A stretch of 64,000 nucleotides of DNA from Methanobrevibacter olleyae (GCF_900114585.1 NZ_FOTL01000003.1:60371-124370); one strand, 5' to 3'. Numbered from the stretch's first letter, positions 26,362 to 35,775 are shown. Made by a program: numbers and translations. Notes: a model not told the origin generated them from the letters alone.

Positions 26362-29295
26362 ATTTCGAATAAAATGATAACATTGCTTTTGTTGATTCTG
26401 TCATTGATTATTATCACAATGGCTTCAGTATCAGCAAGTGATGTAAGTGACATAAATGATAATCAAAATTATCTTTCAACAGATGAGGGTTCAGCTAATG
26501 AAGATATGATAAGCCAAGATCTAGATTTATCTAGTGCTAAGTCAGATTCAAATAGTAATTCAGAGTTAATTACTAGTTCAAATGAAGAATCTGATAATTC
26601 AAAACTTGAATCTTCAAATACTGTATCTGATCTATTGTCTAATTCTAACAGTACAACAGATTCAAATACAACTACTAAGAATTCTACAACTATTGTAAGT
26701 TCTAGCTCAACAGTGGTTAATGGAAATGATTATTCTGTCACTTTAAAAGATAATAATGGGAATGTTTTATCTGGTAAGAAGTTAATTTTTACATTTAATG
26801 GAAATAACTATACTGAAACTACTAATTCTCAAGGAATTGCTAGTTTAACTATTAATGCAAAAGCAACTAATTATATTATTAATGTTGCTTTTCTTGGTGA
26901 TGGATTATATGAAAGTTCATCTATTTCAAATAAATTAACTGTTAGTAAAACTCCAACAACTATTAAAAGTTCTACTACCTCAGCAATAAAAGGAAAATCT
27001 TATTCAGTTGTTTTAAAGGATAAAAATGGAAAACTTTTATCTTCTAAGACAGTAACTCTTAAGTTTAATGCTAAGACTTATAAGAGAACTACTAATTCTA
27101 AGGGTATTGTTAGCTTTAAAATTAGTGGTACAGTAGCAAAAACTTATAAATTGAATTATAAATTTGCTGGTGATGATTATTATGCACCTAGCTCTGGTTC
27201 AGTAAGTCTTAAAGTTAAAATGCCTACAAAGTTAACTGGATCTAATGCCCATATTGTTAAAGGTAGTAAATATAACGTTACTTTAAAAGATGCCAATGGT
27301 AGAGTTTTATCTAAAAAGGCTGTGACTTTCAATATTAATGGTAAGACCTATAAGAGAACCACTAACTCAAAGGGAGTTGCTAATTTAAAAATTAATCTTG
27401 CAGATGGAAAATCCTATGATTTTAAATATACATATGCAGGTAGCTCTTATTATGGAGCATCATCTAAAAAATTATCTTTATATGTTAAAACTCCCACTAA
27501 ATTAACAAACTCTGGTAGTTCAGTAGCTAAAGGAAAGTATTATTATATTACTTTAAAGGATTTTAGAGGTAAAGTTTTACCTAAACAGACTGTTACCATT
27601 AAATACAGAGGGAAAACTTATAAGAGAACTACTAACTCAAAAGGAGTAGCTAGCTTAAAAATAAACTCAGCTATTGGTTACTCTTATAAACTCACTTATA
27701 AATTTGCTGGAAATAGTTATTATGGACCTAGCTCAGGTTCTCTAAATCTTAGAACTAAAATGGCTACAAGCTTAACTAAGTCTTCTTCAACTATCCTTAA
27801 AGGAACTGCTTATAAAGTTACTTTAAAAGATGGTAATGGTAAAGCTTTGTCTAAAAAGACTGTGACTTTTACTTTTAATGGTAAGACTTATAAGAGAACT
27901 ACCAATTCTAAAGGTCGTGTTAGTTTAACTATTAATGCTGCAGCAGGTAAAACTTATAAATTTTCTTATAAATATGCTGGAGACTCCTACTATAATAGAT
28001 CCTCTTCTGGAACTATTAATTTATTTGTAAAAATTAAAAGTACTTTTTCCAATTCTGGTAGTTCCATAATGAATAATAGTTCTTATGTTGTCAGTTTAAA
28101 AGATGGTGATGGTAAAGCTTTATCTGGTAAGACTGTAAGTTTTACCTTCGATGGAAATAGTTTTAAAAACACTACTGACTCAAATGGCCTTGCTCATTTA
28201 TTTATTGTAGAAAGTTCTCCTATAACATCTACTTTATCTTATAAGTTTGAGGGAGATAATGTATATACCGCTTCATCTGGTTCTGTAAGTTTAAATGTTA
28301 AATCTGATAAAGTTTTTACATTTAATCAGATTGTTACAGCTGCTAAGTCTTTAAGGGATTATGTTGATAAAAATGCTAAAATCCCAGCAACTGTTTCAGT
28401 AAATGGTATTAATGTAAATACTAGTAGCTTTGCTTATTTGATGGCTAAATCTGTAGTTAATATTAACAACGGTAAAAAATATAATGTTGATGTTATCAAC
28501 ATTAGTTCTAATTATTCTAATGGCGGTAATTCTTCAATTAATGCAGATTTAGATAAATCAGCTTATATTGCATTATCTAATAATTTAATTAACTATGCTC
28601 AATCTAATGAGAGGCTTCCAAACTATATTAGCACTAATGTAGGATTAATATCTCCAGATTTATACATATTTGGCCTTTCAAAAGCTTTGGATTTCTATTC
28701 TAATATGGGAAGGTTGCCAAAGTATATAACCTTAGATACTGATGATGTTGATGGTAAAGTTAATCAAATAGTCATTAAAAAGGGTAATCTTTCCCAGTAT
28801 AAAAAGGGTTTAAATGAAGTACAATCTCTTAGTTCTTCTGAGATTGCTAAATACTTAAAATCTTCTGGAAATGATGCACTTAATGATGCAATTAGGAATT
28901 TGGCAAATTCATTAACTTCAGGAAAAACTAGTGTTTGGGATAAAGCTAATGCAATTTTTAGGTATGTTAGAGATAATATAAGCTATGAATTTTATTCAAA
29001 TACTAAGTATAAAGCAACAGGTACTTTGAGTAAGAAAAAAGGTAATTGTTGTGATCATGCAAACTTAATAGTAGCTCTCTGTAGAGCAGCTGATATACCA
29101 GCTAGATACTCACATGCTAAAGGATGTACTTTCACTAGTGGTTTAGTAACTGGACATGTATGGGCGCAAATCTATGTAGATGGTGTTTGGTACTCTGCAG
29201 ATGCAACAAGTAGCAGAAATGAATTAGGTAATATTCGTAATTGGAAGACAAATTCATTTAATAATTTAAAACAATATGATCATTTACCTTTCTAA
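26362..29295 (+). CDS. Adhesin-like protein with pseudomurein-binding-like repeats and transglutaminase-like domain
   Basis: This roughly 977-residue surface protein begins at a probable ATT codon (26362), four bases after GGTGA, matching GGTGAAAATATG in other genes; ATG 26374 has no ribosome site. A signal helix (MITLLLLILSLIIITMASVS) is followed by a Ser/Asn-rich stretch. About six Ig-like repeats of some 88 residues follow, each with GKTYKRTTNSKG-like cores. Two segments from about residue 655 resemble pseudomurein-binding repeats (IVTAAKSLRDYVDKNAKIPA, GRLPKYITLD). The C-terminal domain has the transglutaminase/C71-like triad: Cys896 or Cys897 in KKGNCCDHANL, His932 in TGHVWAQIY, Asp947 in SADATSS. 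It may cut or remodel cell-wall peptide cross-links. A hairpin terminator follows. Confidence 0.8.
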   Translation: MSNKMITLLLLILSLIIITMASVSASDVSDINDNQNYLSTDEGSANEDMISQDLDLSSAKSDSNSNSELITSSNEESDNSKLESSNTVSDLLSNSNSTTDSNTTTKNSTTIVSSSSTVVNGNDYSVTLKDNNGNVLSGKKLIFTFNGNNYTETTNSQGIASLTINAKATNYIINVAFLGDGLYESSSISNKLTVSKTPTTIKSSTTSAIKGKSYSVVLKDKNGKLLSSKTVTLKFNAKTYKRTTNSKGIVSFKISGTVAKTYKLNYKFAGDDYYAPSSGSVSLKVKMPTKLTGSNAHIVKGSKYNVTLKDANGRVLSKKAVTFNINGKTYKRTTNSKGVANLKINLADGKSYDFKYTYAGSSYYGASSKKLSLYVKTPTKLTNSGSSVAKGKYYYITLKDFRGKVLPKQTVTIKYRGKTYKRTTNSKGVASLKINSAIGYSYKLTYKFAGNSYYGPSSGSLNLRTKMATSLTKSSSTILKGTAYKVTLKDGNGKALSKKTVTFTFNGKTYKRTTNSKGRVSLTINAAAGKTYKFSYKYAGDSYYNRSSSGTINLFVKIKSTFSNSGSSIMNNSSYVVSLKDGDGKALSGKTVSFTFDGNSFKNTTDSNGLAHLFIVESSPITSTLSYKFEGDNVYTASSGSVSLNVKSDKVFTFNQIVTAAKSLRDYVDKNAKIPATVSVNGINVNTSSFAYLMAKSVVNINNGKKYNVDVINISSNYSNGGNSSINADLDKSAYIALSNNLINYAQSNERLPNYISTNVGLISPDLYIFGLSKALDFYSNMGRLPKYITLDTDDVDGKVNQIVIKKGNLSQYKKGLNEVQSLSSSEIAKYLKSSGNDALNDAIRNLANSLTSGKTSVWDKANAIFRYVRDNISYEFYSNTKYKATGTLSKKKGNCCDHANLIVALCRAADIPARYSHAKGCTFTSGLVTGHVWAQIYVDGVWYSADATSSRNELGNIRNWKTNSFNNLKQYDHLPF

Positions 29296-29300
29296 CAAGC

Positions 29301-29321
29301 TTTTTGGCCTTTGGCCAAAAA
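29301..29321 (+). terminator. Hairpin terminator after adhesin
   Basis: TTTTTGGCC and GGCCAAAAA form a nine-pair stem with a three-base loop, six bases after the stop codon at 29293-29295. It is GC-richer than its surroundings. Confidence 0.6.
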
Positions 29322-29915
29322 CCTTGACCAAAACTTTCTCACTATTGGGGAGTAATTAATTTTTAACTTTTTTCTTTTTTTAATTTCTATTTTATTTCTA
29401 TTTTATTTCTATTTTATTTCTATTTTATTTCTATTTTATTTCTTTTTTTTTTTTATTGGATTGATAAATTTTTAATTTTTAATTTTTATTCTATTTTCCA
29501 AATATTTTATTCTTCATTTATTTTAATTTTAGCTATCATAATAGTAATGGTCATTATCAATACAGTTTGTTTAATTAAATACATTTTTATTTATTTTAAG
29601 GGCTATTCATATTTTAATAATTTTTCATTAATTATCTACATATCCTAATTATTATTTTATATTTTTTTAATTTTTCAAAACTTTTATCATAATAAAAATT
29701 AGTTTTATATACTATTATGAATATATATTCATAACATATATTCAGAATCTAAAGATTTAGATTTTATTAAAAATTATTAAATATTATTTAATTTGGTTAA
29801 TTTGATTTAAATTTATTAAAAAAAATGACATTTAAATAACTATTAAAAAAATAATATTTAAATAACTGAACTATTATATATTATACTGTTTAAATAAATT
29901 TATATGAGGAATAAA
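29322..29915. promoter_or_regulatory. Intergenic: 11-bp tandem repeat, TATA box and 20-bp palindrome
   Basis: ATTTCTATTTT is repeated about six times at 29384-29445. Further on, a TATA-like TTTTATATAC (29703-29712) is followed directly by a perfect 20-bp palindrome, TTATGAATATATATTCATAA (29715-29734), and a half repeat (CATATATTCAGA). The position just after a TATA box is a classic archaeal repressor site. The downstream gene starts about 180 bases later. Confidence 0.5.
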
Positions 29916-30779
29916 ATGGTAAATAATGGACATGGACATCATGGAGCTAGTAATTTAAGTCCTGAACAACAAAAACAAATGATTGAACAGGAATTAAAGC
30001 TATTTGAACATATGAAAAATATAAAATATAAAATAGCTGTTATGAGTGGAAAAGGTGGAGTAGGTAAATCTACAGTAGCTGCTAACTTAGCAGAGGCTTT
30101 CCAGAAAAAAGGATTGTTAACAGGTATTCTTGATGCTGATATTCATGGACCTAATATTCCTAAAATGTTAGGAGTAGAGGGAAAGGATGTAATGATTGAA
30201 AATGGTGAAATGATTCCTGTAATAAGTAATAATGGAATTAAAGTAATGTCAATAGGTTTTTTAATTGATTCTCAAGACACTCCAATTATTTGGAGAGGAC
30301 CTCAAAAATCAGGTTCTATTAAACAATTTATGGCAGATACTGCTTGGGGAGACCTTGATGTTTTAATTATTGATAACCCTCCTGGAACTGGAGATGAGCC
30401 ATTAACTGTACTTCAATCATTACCTAATGTTGATGCAGTTATTATGGTAACTACACCAAATAGTTTATCTCAAGAAGATGTTTTGAAATGTGTAGGTATG
30501 GTTAAAATGTTAAATATTGAGGATATTGGACTTATTGAAAATATGTCTTATTATGTTTGCCCTCATTGTGGTGAGAAAACTAATATATTTGGTGAGTCTC
30601 AAGGAGAAAAATTTGCAAATGAAATGGGGGTTGTTTATTTAGGAAATCTACCTTTAACTGAACAAGTTCCTGAATCTGCAAATCAAGATAGTACTATGGT
30701 AAATAGTTATGTAGACTCTGAAGTTACAAATAAGTTTTCTGAAATAATTGATAATATAAAACTGGCATTTTTAGATTAA
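29916..30779 (+). CDS. Nbp35/Mrp-family iron-sulfur carrier ATPase
   Basis: This roughly 287-residue ATPase (ApbC/Nbp35/MRP family) binds and transfers [4Fe-4S] clusters. It has the deviant P-loop SGKGGVGKST, the ILDADIHGPNIPKMLG segment, the DNPPGTGDEPLTVLQ switch region, and a C-terminal CPHC pair (YYVCPHCGEKTNIFG) that ligates the cluster in a homodimer. The His-rich N-terminus NNGHGHHG may bind metal. GAGG at 29906-29909 supports ATG 29916 rather than 29904. It is monocistronic, with a palindrome at its probable promoter. Confidence 0.88.
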   Translation: MVNNGHGHHGASNLSPEQQKQMIEQELKLFEHMKNIKYKIAVMSGKGGVGKSTVAANLAEAFQKKGLLTGILDADIHGPNIPKMLGVEGKDVMIENGEMIPVISNNGIKVMSIGFLIDSQDTPIIWRGPQKSGSIKQFMADTAWGDLDVLIIDNPPGTGDEPLTVLQSLPNVDAVIMVTTPNSLSQEDVLKCVGMVKMLNIEDIGLIENMSYYVCPHCGEKTNIFGESQGEKFANEMGVVYLGNLPLTEQVPESANQDSTMVNSYVDSEVTNKFSEIIDNIKLAFLD

Positions 30780-31170
30780 TTATATTCTAAATCTTATTTT
30801 TTTAATTATTTAATTTATCTTAATTATTTCAATTATTTAATTTATTTTAATTACTTAGTTTATTTTAATTATTTAACTTATTTTAATTAATTAGTTTATT
30901 TTAATTACTTAATTTATTTTTATTCTTTTTTTAACTTTTTATCTATTTTTTTAACTCTTTTAAACATTATTTAAATTTTTAACTATTTTTAAAAGGATTG
31001 GAAATAGAAATAATCTTTTTTAAAAACAAATTAAGATAGTTTTATATAGTTTAGATAACATATCAAAATGTATAATAGTATAATTCACGGAATTTTACTT
31101 AAAAATCTAATTTTTAAAGACTATTAATATGAATTTTCTTTTTAGTCTTAAAGTATTTAGAGGTGTTTAT
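30780..31170. other. Intergenic region with imperfect tandem repeats
   Basis: Units of about 22 bp like TTTATTTTAATTATTTAACT are repeated several times from 30800 to 30920. A TATA-like TTTTATATAG (about 31041) is the probable promoter of the carbonic anhydrase gene. No gene is seen. Confidence 0.5.
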
Positions 31171-31698
31171 ATGAGTATATTAGATGGTATTTTGGAAGAT
31201 AATAAGAAATTTGTCGAAAACTTTGAAGGAGAAGAAATGTCTCACCATGCACAAAAGAAAATAGCTATTTTAACTTGTATGGATTGTAGATTAATTGACT
31301 TCTTTGAACCAGCTTTAGGACTTAAAAGAGGAGATGCAAAAATAGTTAGAAATGCAGGAAACTCTATTGTAGGGGAAGATGCAATTAGATCCATTGCTGC
31401 TGCATTATACAACTTAGGTGCTGAAGAAGTATTGGTTGTTGGCCATAGTGAATGTGGTATGGCTGGTGCTGATGTAGATGCATTAAAAGAAAAAATGCTT
31501 GCAAGAGGTATAAAAGAAGAAGACATTGCTAAATATGATTTAGTAGAATGGGTTGGTGGATTTGAAGATGAGGAAGAAAATGTGCTTAATGTAGTAGAAA
31601 AAATCAAAAACCATCCATTAATTCCTGATGTTCCAGTTCATGGCCTTATTATTGACATTGTAACTGGTGAGTTAAAAGTTTTAAAAGAAGATTACTAA
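31171..31698 (+). CDS. Beta-class carbonic anhydrase
   Basis: This 175-residue enzyme interconverts CO2 and bicarbonate in the cytoplasm. The zinc ligands are visible: Cys36 in the C-x-D-x-R motif (CMDCR, residues 36-40), and His92 and Cys95 in HSEC. The length matches the small archaeal Cab type described from Methanothermobacter. A methanogen needs it to supply CO2 or bicarbonate to formylmethanofuran dehydrogenase and carboxylases. The frame is open further upstream, but AGGTG at 31161-31165 supports ATG 31171. The gene stands alone, and a 42-bp direct repeat follows it. Confidence 0.9.
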   Translation: MSILDGILEDNKKFVENFEGEEMSHHAQKKIAILTCMDCRLIDFFEPALGLKRGDAKIVRNAGNSIVGEDAIRSIAAALYNLGAEEVLVVGHSECGMAGADVDALKEKMLARGIKEEDIAKYDLVEWVGGFEDEEENVLNVVEKIKNHPLIPDVPVHGLIIDIVTGELKVLKEDY

Positions 31699-31699
31699 T

Positions 31700-31800
31700 T
31701 CAAAGTTTTAAAAAAGTTTGATTAAATTTTTTCTAATTCTCTTTAGGATAAAGTTTGATTAAATTTTTTTCTAATTCTCTTTAGGATAAAGTTTGATTAA
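31700..31800. repeat. 42-bp tandem repeat after carbonic anhydrase gene
   Basis: A unit containing AAGTTTGATTAAATTTTTTC and ending TCTCTTTAGGATA occurs about 2.5 times, starting just after the stop codon. It looks like a slippage duplication. Confidence 0.6.
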
Positions 31801-31954
31801 ATTTATTATTTAAATCTTTTTATTTTTATTTAAACCACCATATTTTAATTTATTTAACTAAATTAGCTTAATTTATTATATATAACTAAAAATAATAATT
31901 TTTGCAAAGCTTATTTTTTATTATTATAACTGTAGTAACTTTACTATTAGTAAT

Positions 31955-32052
31955 GGGACTAGTGAAGTTCCCAAATATACATATATCACGACTTGGATTC
32001 GTGCTAAGTTATGCCAATGCTTAGCTTTCAATTAATAACCAGTTAATTGAAA
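31955..32052 (+). ncRNA. Candidate structured RNA of four consecutive hairpins
   Basis: In the 570-base gap before tfb there is a GC-richer island with four neighbouring stem-loops. GGGAC...GTTCCC is at 31955-31972. CACGA-N7-TCGTG is at 31987-32003. CTAAG-N11-CTTAG is at 32004-32024, directly abutting the previous stem. TTTCAATTAA-N7-TTAATTGAAA, a perfect ten-pair stem, is at 32026-32052. No reading frame of note covers it. It could be a small RNA gene or the leader of tfb. I cannot match it to a named RNA family, and the strand is uncertain. Confidence 0.45.
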
Positions 32053-32267
32053 ATTGTTGAAATTTATTAAATTAAAATTGTATTTCTTATAGAACATTTT
32101 CTTTTTTTAGTTCTAATATTTAATTGTAATAGTATTGATTTAATTACTATTTGTTGTCAACTTTGTTATCTACCACTTTATTGAATAAAACCATACTTTC
32201 CCTATTTACTCAAAAGTTTTGATAATGAGGTAGTAATCTGAATTCTTTATTTATTAAAAGGTTAAAT

Positions 32268-33287
32268 ATGAGCTTTAGTGAAACAATAATTAAAAACAAT
32301 GTATTAGGCAGTAAAATTTATTTTAATGAGGAACTTAGGGAAAAAGAATATTCATCTATCTTAAAACATAAATCTAGAAATAAGAAATCTTCTAAATCTG
32401 ATAAAAATGAAACTGATGCATTCACATGCCCTGTATGTGGATCTAATAAAGTTTTCTTTGACCGTGTTCGCTTTGAAAAATTATGTAGGGATTGTGGCTT
32501 AGTTCTTGAGGAGAACATTATTGATTCTACAATCAGAGGAACCTCTAGAGACAATGAAGGTAATTCCTACAGTCAAAATGGAGCACCTAGTGATATAGCC
32601 ATTCATGATGGCGGATTATCTACAAGTTTTGATGTTCATAAAGGAAACTTAAAAAATAGACATAGATGGTATCGCTTAAGAAAAGTACATAATCAATCTC
32701 GTGTAAGGGGGTCTCGTGAAAGAAATTTATCTAGAGCATTTAGTGAATTGTCTTTATTGATTTCTAATTTATCCCTTTCTAGAGCTGTGAAAAATGAATC
32801 TGCATCTATTTATAGAAAAGCATTAGATAAAGATTTAGTTAGAGGTAGAAGTATTAATAAACTTATGATTGCTACAGTTTACATTGCATGTAGACAGTGT
32901 AGAGTGCCACGTACTTTAGATGAAATGGCTGAAGTTACTAGTGTTGATAAAAAGACTATTGGTAAAAATTACAGATTCTTATTAAGAGAATTAGGATTAA
33001 AATTACCTATTGTTTCTCCAACTGATTACATTCCAAGATTTGCAAGTAAATTAGCTTTATCTTCAAATGTTGAAGTTAAATCAATTGAAATTATTAATCA
33101 AGCAAAAGGTTTAGGATTAAGTTCAGGTAAAGACCCAGCAAGTATTGCAGCTACAGTATTATATGGGTCTGCTATCTTACTTGGAGAACGTAAAACCCAA
33201 ACTGAAGTAGCAAGCACTCTTGGTGTAACTGAAGTTACAATTAGAAATAGATTAAAAGAATTAAATGCTGAATTAGACTTTATATAA
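32268..33287 (+). CDS. tfb: Transcription initiation factor IIB (TFB)
   Basis: This 339-residue archaeal TFB bridges the TATA-binding protein and RNA polymerase. The zinc ribbon is CPVC...CRDC (Cys54, 57, 73, 76). The B-finger and linker follow, then two cyclin-fold repeats from about residue 150 (SRAFSELSLLISNLSLSRAV; VPRTLDEMAEVTSVDKKTIG; the second with AATVLYGSAILLGERKTQTE). The N-terminal extension of about 50 basic residues before the ribbon is longer than usual for TFBs. GGTTAAAT precedes the ATG. It is a core gene. Confidence 0.92.
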   Translation: MSFSETIIKNNVLGSKIYFNEELREKEYSSILKHKSRNKKSSKSDKNETDAFTCPVCGSNKVFFDRVRFEKLCRDCGLVLEENIIDSTIRGTSRDNEGNSYSQNGAPSDIAIHDGGLSTSFDVHKGNLKNRHRWYRLRKVHNQSRVRGSRERNLSRAFSELSLLISNLSLSRAVKNESASIYRKALDKDLVRGRSINKLMIATVYIACRQCRVPRTLDEMAEVTSVDKKTIGKNYRFLLRELGLKLPIVSPTDYIPRFASKLALSSNVEVKSIEIINQAKGLGLSSGKDPASIAATVLYGSAILLGERKTQTEVASTLGVTEVTIRNRLKELNAELDFI

Positions 33288-33451
33288 GTTTAATTTAGTT
33301 TAATATTTAATTCTTTTTTATTATTTATTTTCTATGCCATTTTTAGACTATTTTTTTTAAATCTTATTTTTTATTATTTTTTATTATTTTTTTATTATTT
33401 TTTATTATTATTTATTTTTTACACCATTTTCTTAGATTTTTTTATTATTTT

Positions 33452-34372
33452 TTATTTACTTTCTATTTGAGTTTCTATTTGAGTCTCTGATTTATTTGAT
33501 GAGCTTCTACTTAAAATTATTAATGCAGCTATTGTGATAATTACTCCACAAGTCATTAATAATGTAGGTATTTCTAAATAGAATATTGTTCCAAATACAA
33601 GAGCTGCTATTGGTTCTCCTGAGGATAAAATAACAGCTGTTCCTGCATCTAAATGATTTAAAGATATTGTTATAAGTATGTAAGGAAGAGCAAATGAAAT
33701 TAATGAATGTAATAGTAAGTATAAAATATTGGGAATTGTATTTAAGGAAATGAAGTTATTAATTTGAGTGAAATTGGTAAATGGGATTGTTACTATTGTA
33801 ATTATAATCAATGAATAAAATAATATAGTAAATGTATGTTTGCCTATATCAATTGATTTTCTTGATGAAACTGAATACATTGCCCAAAATATTGCAGCTC
33901 CAATTCCTGTAATGACTCCAATTAATGAAATATCAATGGAATTTTCTTCAATGAATCCAGTAACTAATGTGCAACCAATTAATACAAGGATTACAGATAA
34001 TACTTTAACTGAACTTATCTTTTCACCAAATAAAAAATATTCAAATACTAATACAAATACTGGAGCAGTACTTAATAGGATAGCTGCAAGGGATAATGGA
34101 ACTGTGTTAATAGATTGGTTATAACATAGATTTAATCCAAGAATAGATAATCCACAGATTATAAATAAAGAAATATCATGTTTATTTATTTTTAAGAAAG
34201 TTTTATCAGCTATTAAAATAGCTATTAAAAGGTAAATAATAGCTATTGAAAATCTTAAGAATAACAATGTGGTGGAATCTATTCCATTTTCAGTTAATGT
34301 TCGAACAAATATTCCAGTTGATCCAAACATTATTCCTGCAATTATTGGGAAAACTAAGTATATTTTCTTCAT
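33452..34372 (-). CDS. DMT-superfamily (EamA) transporter
   Basis: This 306-residue membrane protein has about ten helices in two EamA halves, the first starting IYLVFPIIAGIMFGSTGIFV and the second around ISLIGVITGIGAAIFWAMYS. The conserved SLAAILLSTAPVFVLVFEYF and the matching HLDAGTAVILSSGEPIAALV mark the fourth and ninth helices. Members export amino acids, metabolites or drugs; the substrate is unknown. The gene converges on tfb across a T-rich spacer and is divergent from the small gene at 34591. Confidence 0.8.
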   Translation of the reverse strand: MKKIYLVFPIIAGIMFGSTGIFVRTLTENGIDSTTLLFLRFSIAIIYLLIAILIADKTFLKINKHDISLFIICGLSILGLNLCYNQSINTVPLSLAAILLSTAPVFVLVFEYFLFGEKISSVKVLSVILVLIGCTLVTGFIEENSIDISLIGVITGIGAAIFWAMYSVSSRKSIDIGKHTFTILFYSLIIITIVTIPFTNFTQINNFISLNTIPNILYLLLHSLISFALPYILITISLNHLDAGTAVILSSGEPIAALVFGTIFYLEIPTLLMTCGVIITIAALIILSRSSSNKSETQIETQIESK

Positions 34373-34484
34373 TATTTCACTTATTTTACTTTGAGCTCAT
34401 TATATATTTCTATCTTATTTTATTAAATTTTATTCTTTATTTACTTAATTCTTATTAATTTTTCATTTTTCATTGTTTTTAAAA

Positions 34485-34575
34485 TGAATGCATTTATATA
34501 TTTTGTATGACAATTTAATAGTGTACAAAAGTAATTTGTGTATTACATCATTGTATTAATAATCTATTAAATTAT
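34485..34575 (+). promoter_or_regulatory. Promoter with TATA box before the 34591 gene
   Basis: TTTATATATT at about 34493-34502 is a strong archaeal TATA box. It is followed by TAGTGTACAAAAGTAATTTG and TATTACATCATTGTATTAAT, which contain loosely inverted half-sites. Confidence 0.45.
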
Positions 34576-34590
34576 ATTGTAGGGATAAAG

Positions 34591-35109
34591 ATGTCTAAAA
34601 AGATGGATAATAAAGAAAATGATGAACAAAAAAGCAATAATTATGAATTTGACAAATCTGGATTTAAATCTAATGATTATGAAGATGTAGAAGAGTTTAA
34701 TATTTGGGATTTAGAACAGATTTTTAAAGATAGGGTAAAAGCATTACAAGATTTAAATAATGAATTTTGGGGAGCTTATGAAGAATCCAAAACAAGAGCT
34801 TCTGGAAGAAGAGCAGATAAAAAAGAAAGATTACAACCTTTAAGTGTTAGGGTAAAACCACATACTAAACGATTTTTAAAGGAAGAATCTCTACTTTCAG
34901 CAAGAGAAATCTTAGAAATTTATGAAGAATTTAATAATGCTAGTGAAGATTATATTAATTCATTAAAAAGAGATGAAATATTATTAAAAGAAGAGCTTGC
35001 TGAGATAGAGTTAAAATTACAAAATGCTAAAGAGTTTACAGAGAGATTAAATCATATTAAAGAGGCAAAAGAAAAAAGAAATGAAAAAATCAAGATAGAT
35101 ATTGAATAA
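34591..35109 (+). CDS. Hypothetical charged protein with coiled-coil C-terminus
   Basis: I do not recognise this 172-residue protein. The N-terminal 50 residues are acidic and probably disordered. The middle contains RLQPLSVRVKPHTKRFLKEE, which resembles the start of ribbon-helix-helix-like or phage-type proteins. The C-terminal half (LKRDEILLKEELAEIELKLQ onward) is strongly heptad-like and likely forms a coiled coil. There are no membrane segments. A strong TATA box lies about 90 bases upstream, and the next small gene follows 90 bases later. Confidence 0.6.
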   Translation: MSKKMDNKENDEQKSNNYEFDKSGFKSNDYEDVEEFNIWDLEQIFKDRVKALQDLNNEFWGAYEESKTRASGRRADKKERLQPLSVRVKPHTKRFLKEESLLSAREILEIYEEFNNASEDYINSLKRDEILLKEELAEIELKLQNAKEFTERLNHIKEAKEKRNEKIKIDIE

Positions 35110-35199
35110 ATATTTGGATTGATTTTTTAAATAAATGTTTTATATATCTCTTTAATTTTATGTTATTTTATTTTTAGAATTAAATTTAGATGGTTAGTT

Positions 35200-35439
35200 A
35201 TGATTATAGAAAAAGTTTCTAAAAATGATGAATGGGAAGATTATTATATAAAAAGTAAATCTTCTAATAAACATTATATAATCACTTTTGATATTTTAGA
35301 GGATACAGTTAGTTGTGATTGTGAAGATTTCAGATATCGTAAAGAAAACTTAAAGTTTGGCGGAGTTAAACTAAAAGATAGGGAAAGTCACTGTAAACAC
35401 ATAAAAAAGATTTTAAGAATAAGAAATGAGTTAATCTAA
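35200..35439 (+). CDS. Small SWIM zinc-finger protein
   Basis: This 79-residue protein contains the SWIM zinc-finger pattern C-x-C-x(n)-C-x-H: CDC in TVSCDCEDFRYR and CKH in ESHCKHIKKIL. SWIM fingers bind DNA or proteins and usually occur inside larger proteins (SWI2/SNF2, MuDR transposases), so a stand-alone one is notable. It starts at ATG 35200, about 90 bases after the gene at 34591. There are no other domains. Function is unknown; a role in nucleic-acid binding is inferred from the finger. Confidence 0.65.
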   Translation: MIIEKVSKNDEWEDYYIKSKSSNKHYIITFDILEDTVSCDCEDFRYRKENLKFGGVKLKDRESHCKHIKKILRIRNELI

Positions 35440-35541
35440 ATAAGATTTTAAGAATAAGAACTGAATTAAGATAAAAAAGGATTAATAAGCAGTTTATTAT
35501 TTTTTAATAGTTTTTAAATTTAGTTAATACTTTTATTATTT

Positions 35542-35775
35542 TTAATTCTCATTGTTATGAGATTCAATAAGTTCATTTAATTTTGTAATGATAGTATTTA
35601 CGTCTATTTCTGATATTTTACTCATTTTAGAGATATCTACTTTTCTCATCATTACTTTTGCTATTGGTGTTTTTAGCATTTTAAATTTAGGACTTATTTT
35701 CACTAGTTCATCCTTAAGCCAAGGATATTCTTTTAAAATATCTGATAATTTAGTTTCTGATGTGATTTTTATCAT
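35542..35775 (-). CDS. DUF1858-like small protein
   Basis: This 77-residue protein resembles DUF1858, the disulfide/redox-associated domain found near hybrid cluster proteins: ITSETKLSDILKEYPWLKDE, then a central PIAKVMMRKVDI, then a C-terminal INTIITKLN-like helix. Some members have two cysteines; this one has none, so a thiol role is unlikely. It lies directly downstream of the DUF2249-type gene on the same strand, and the two are probably cotranscribed, a pairing seen in anaerobes. Confidence 0.65.
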   Translation of the reverse strand: MIKITSETKLSDILKEYPWLKDELVKISPKFKMLKTPIAKVMMRKVDISKMSKISEIDVNTIITKLNELIESHNNEN

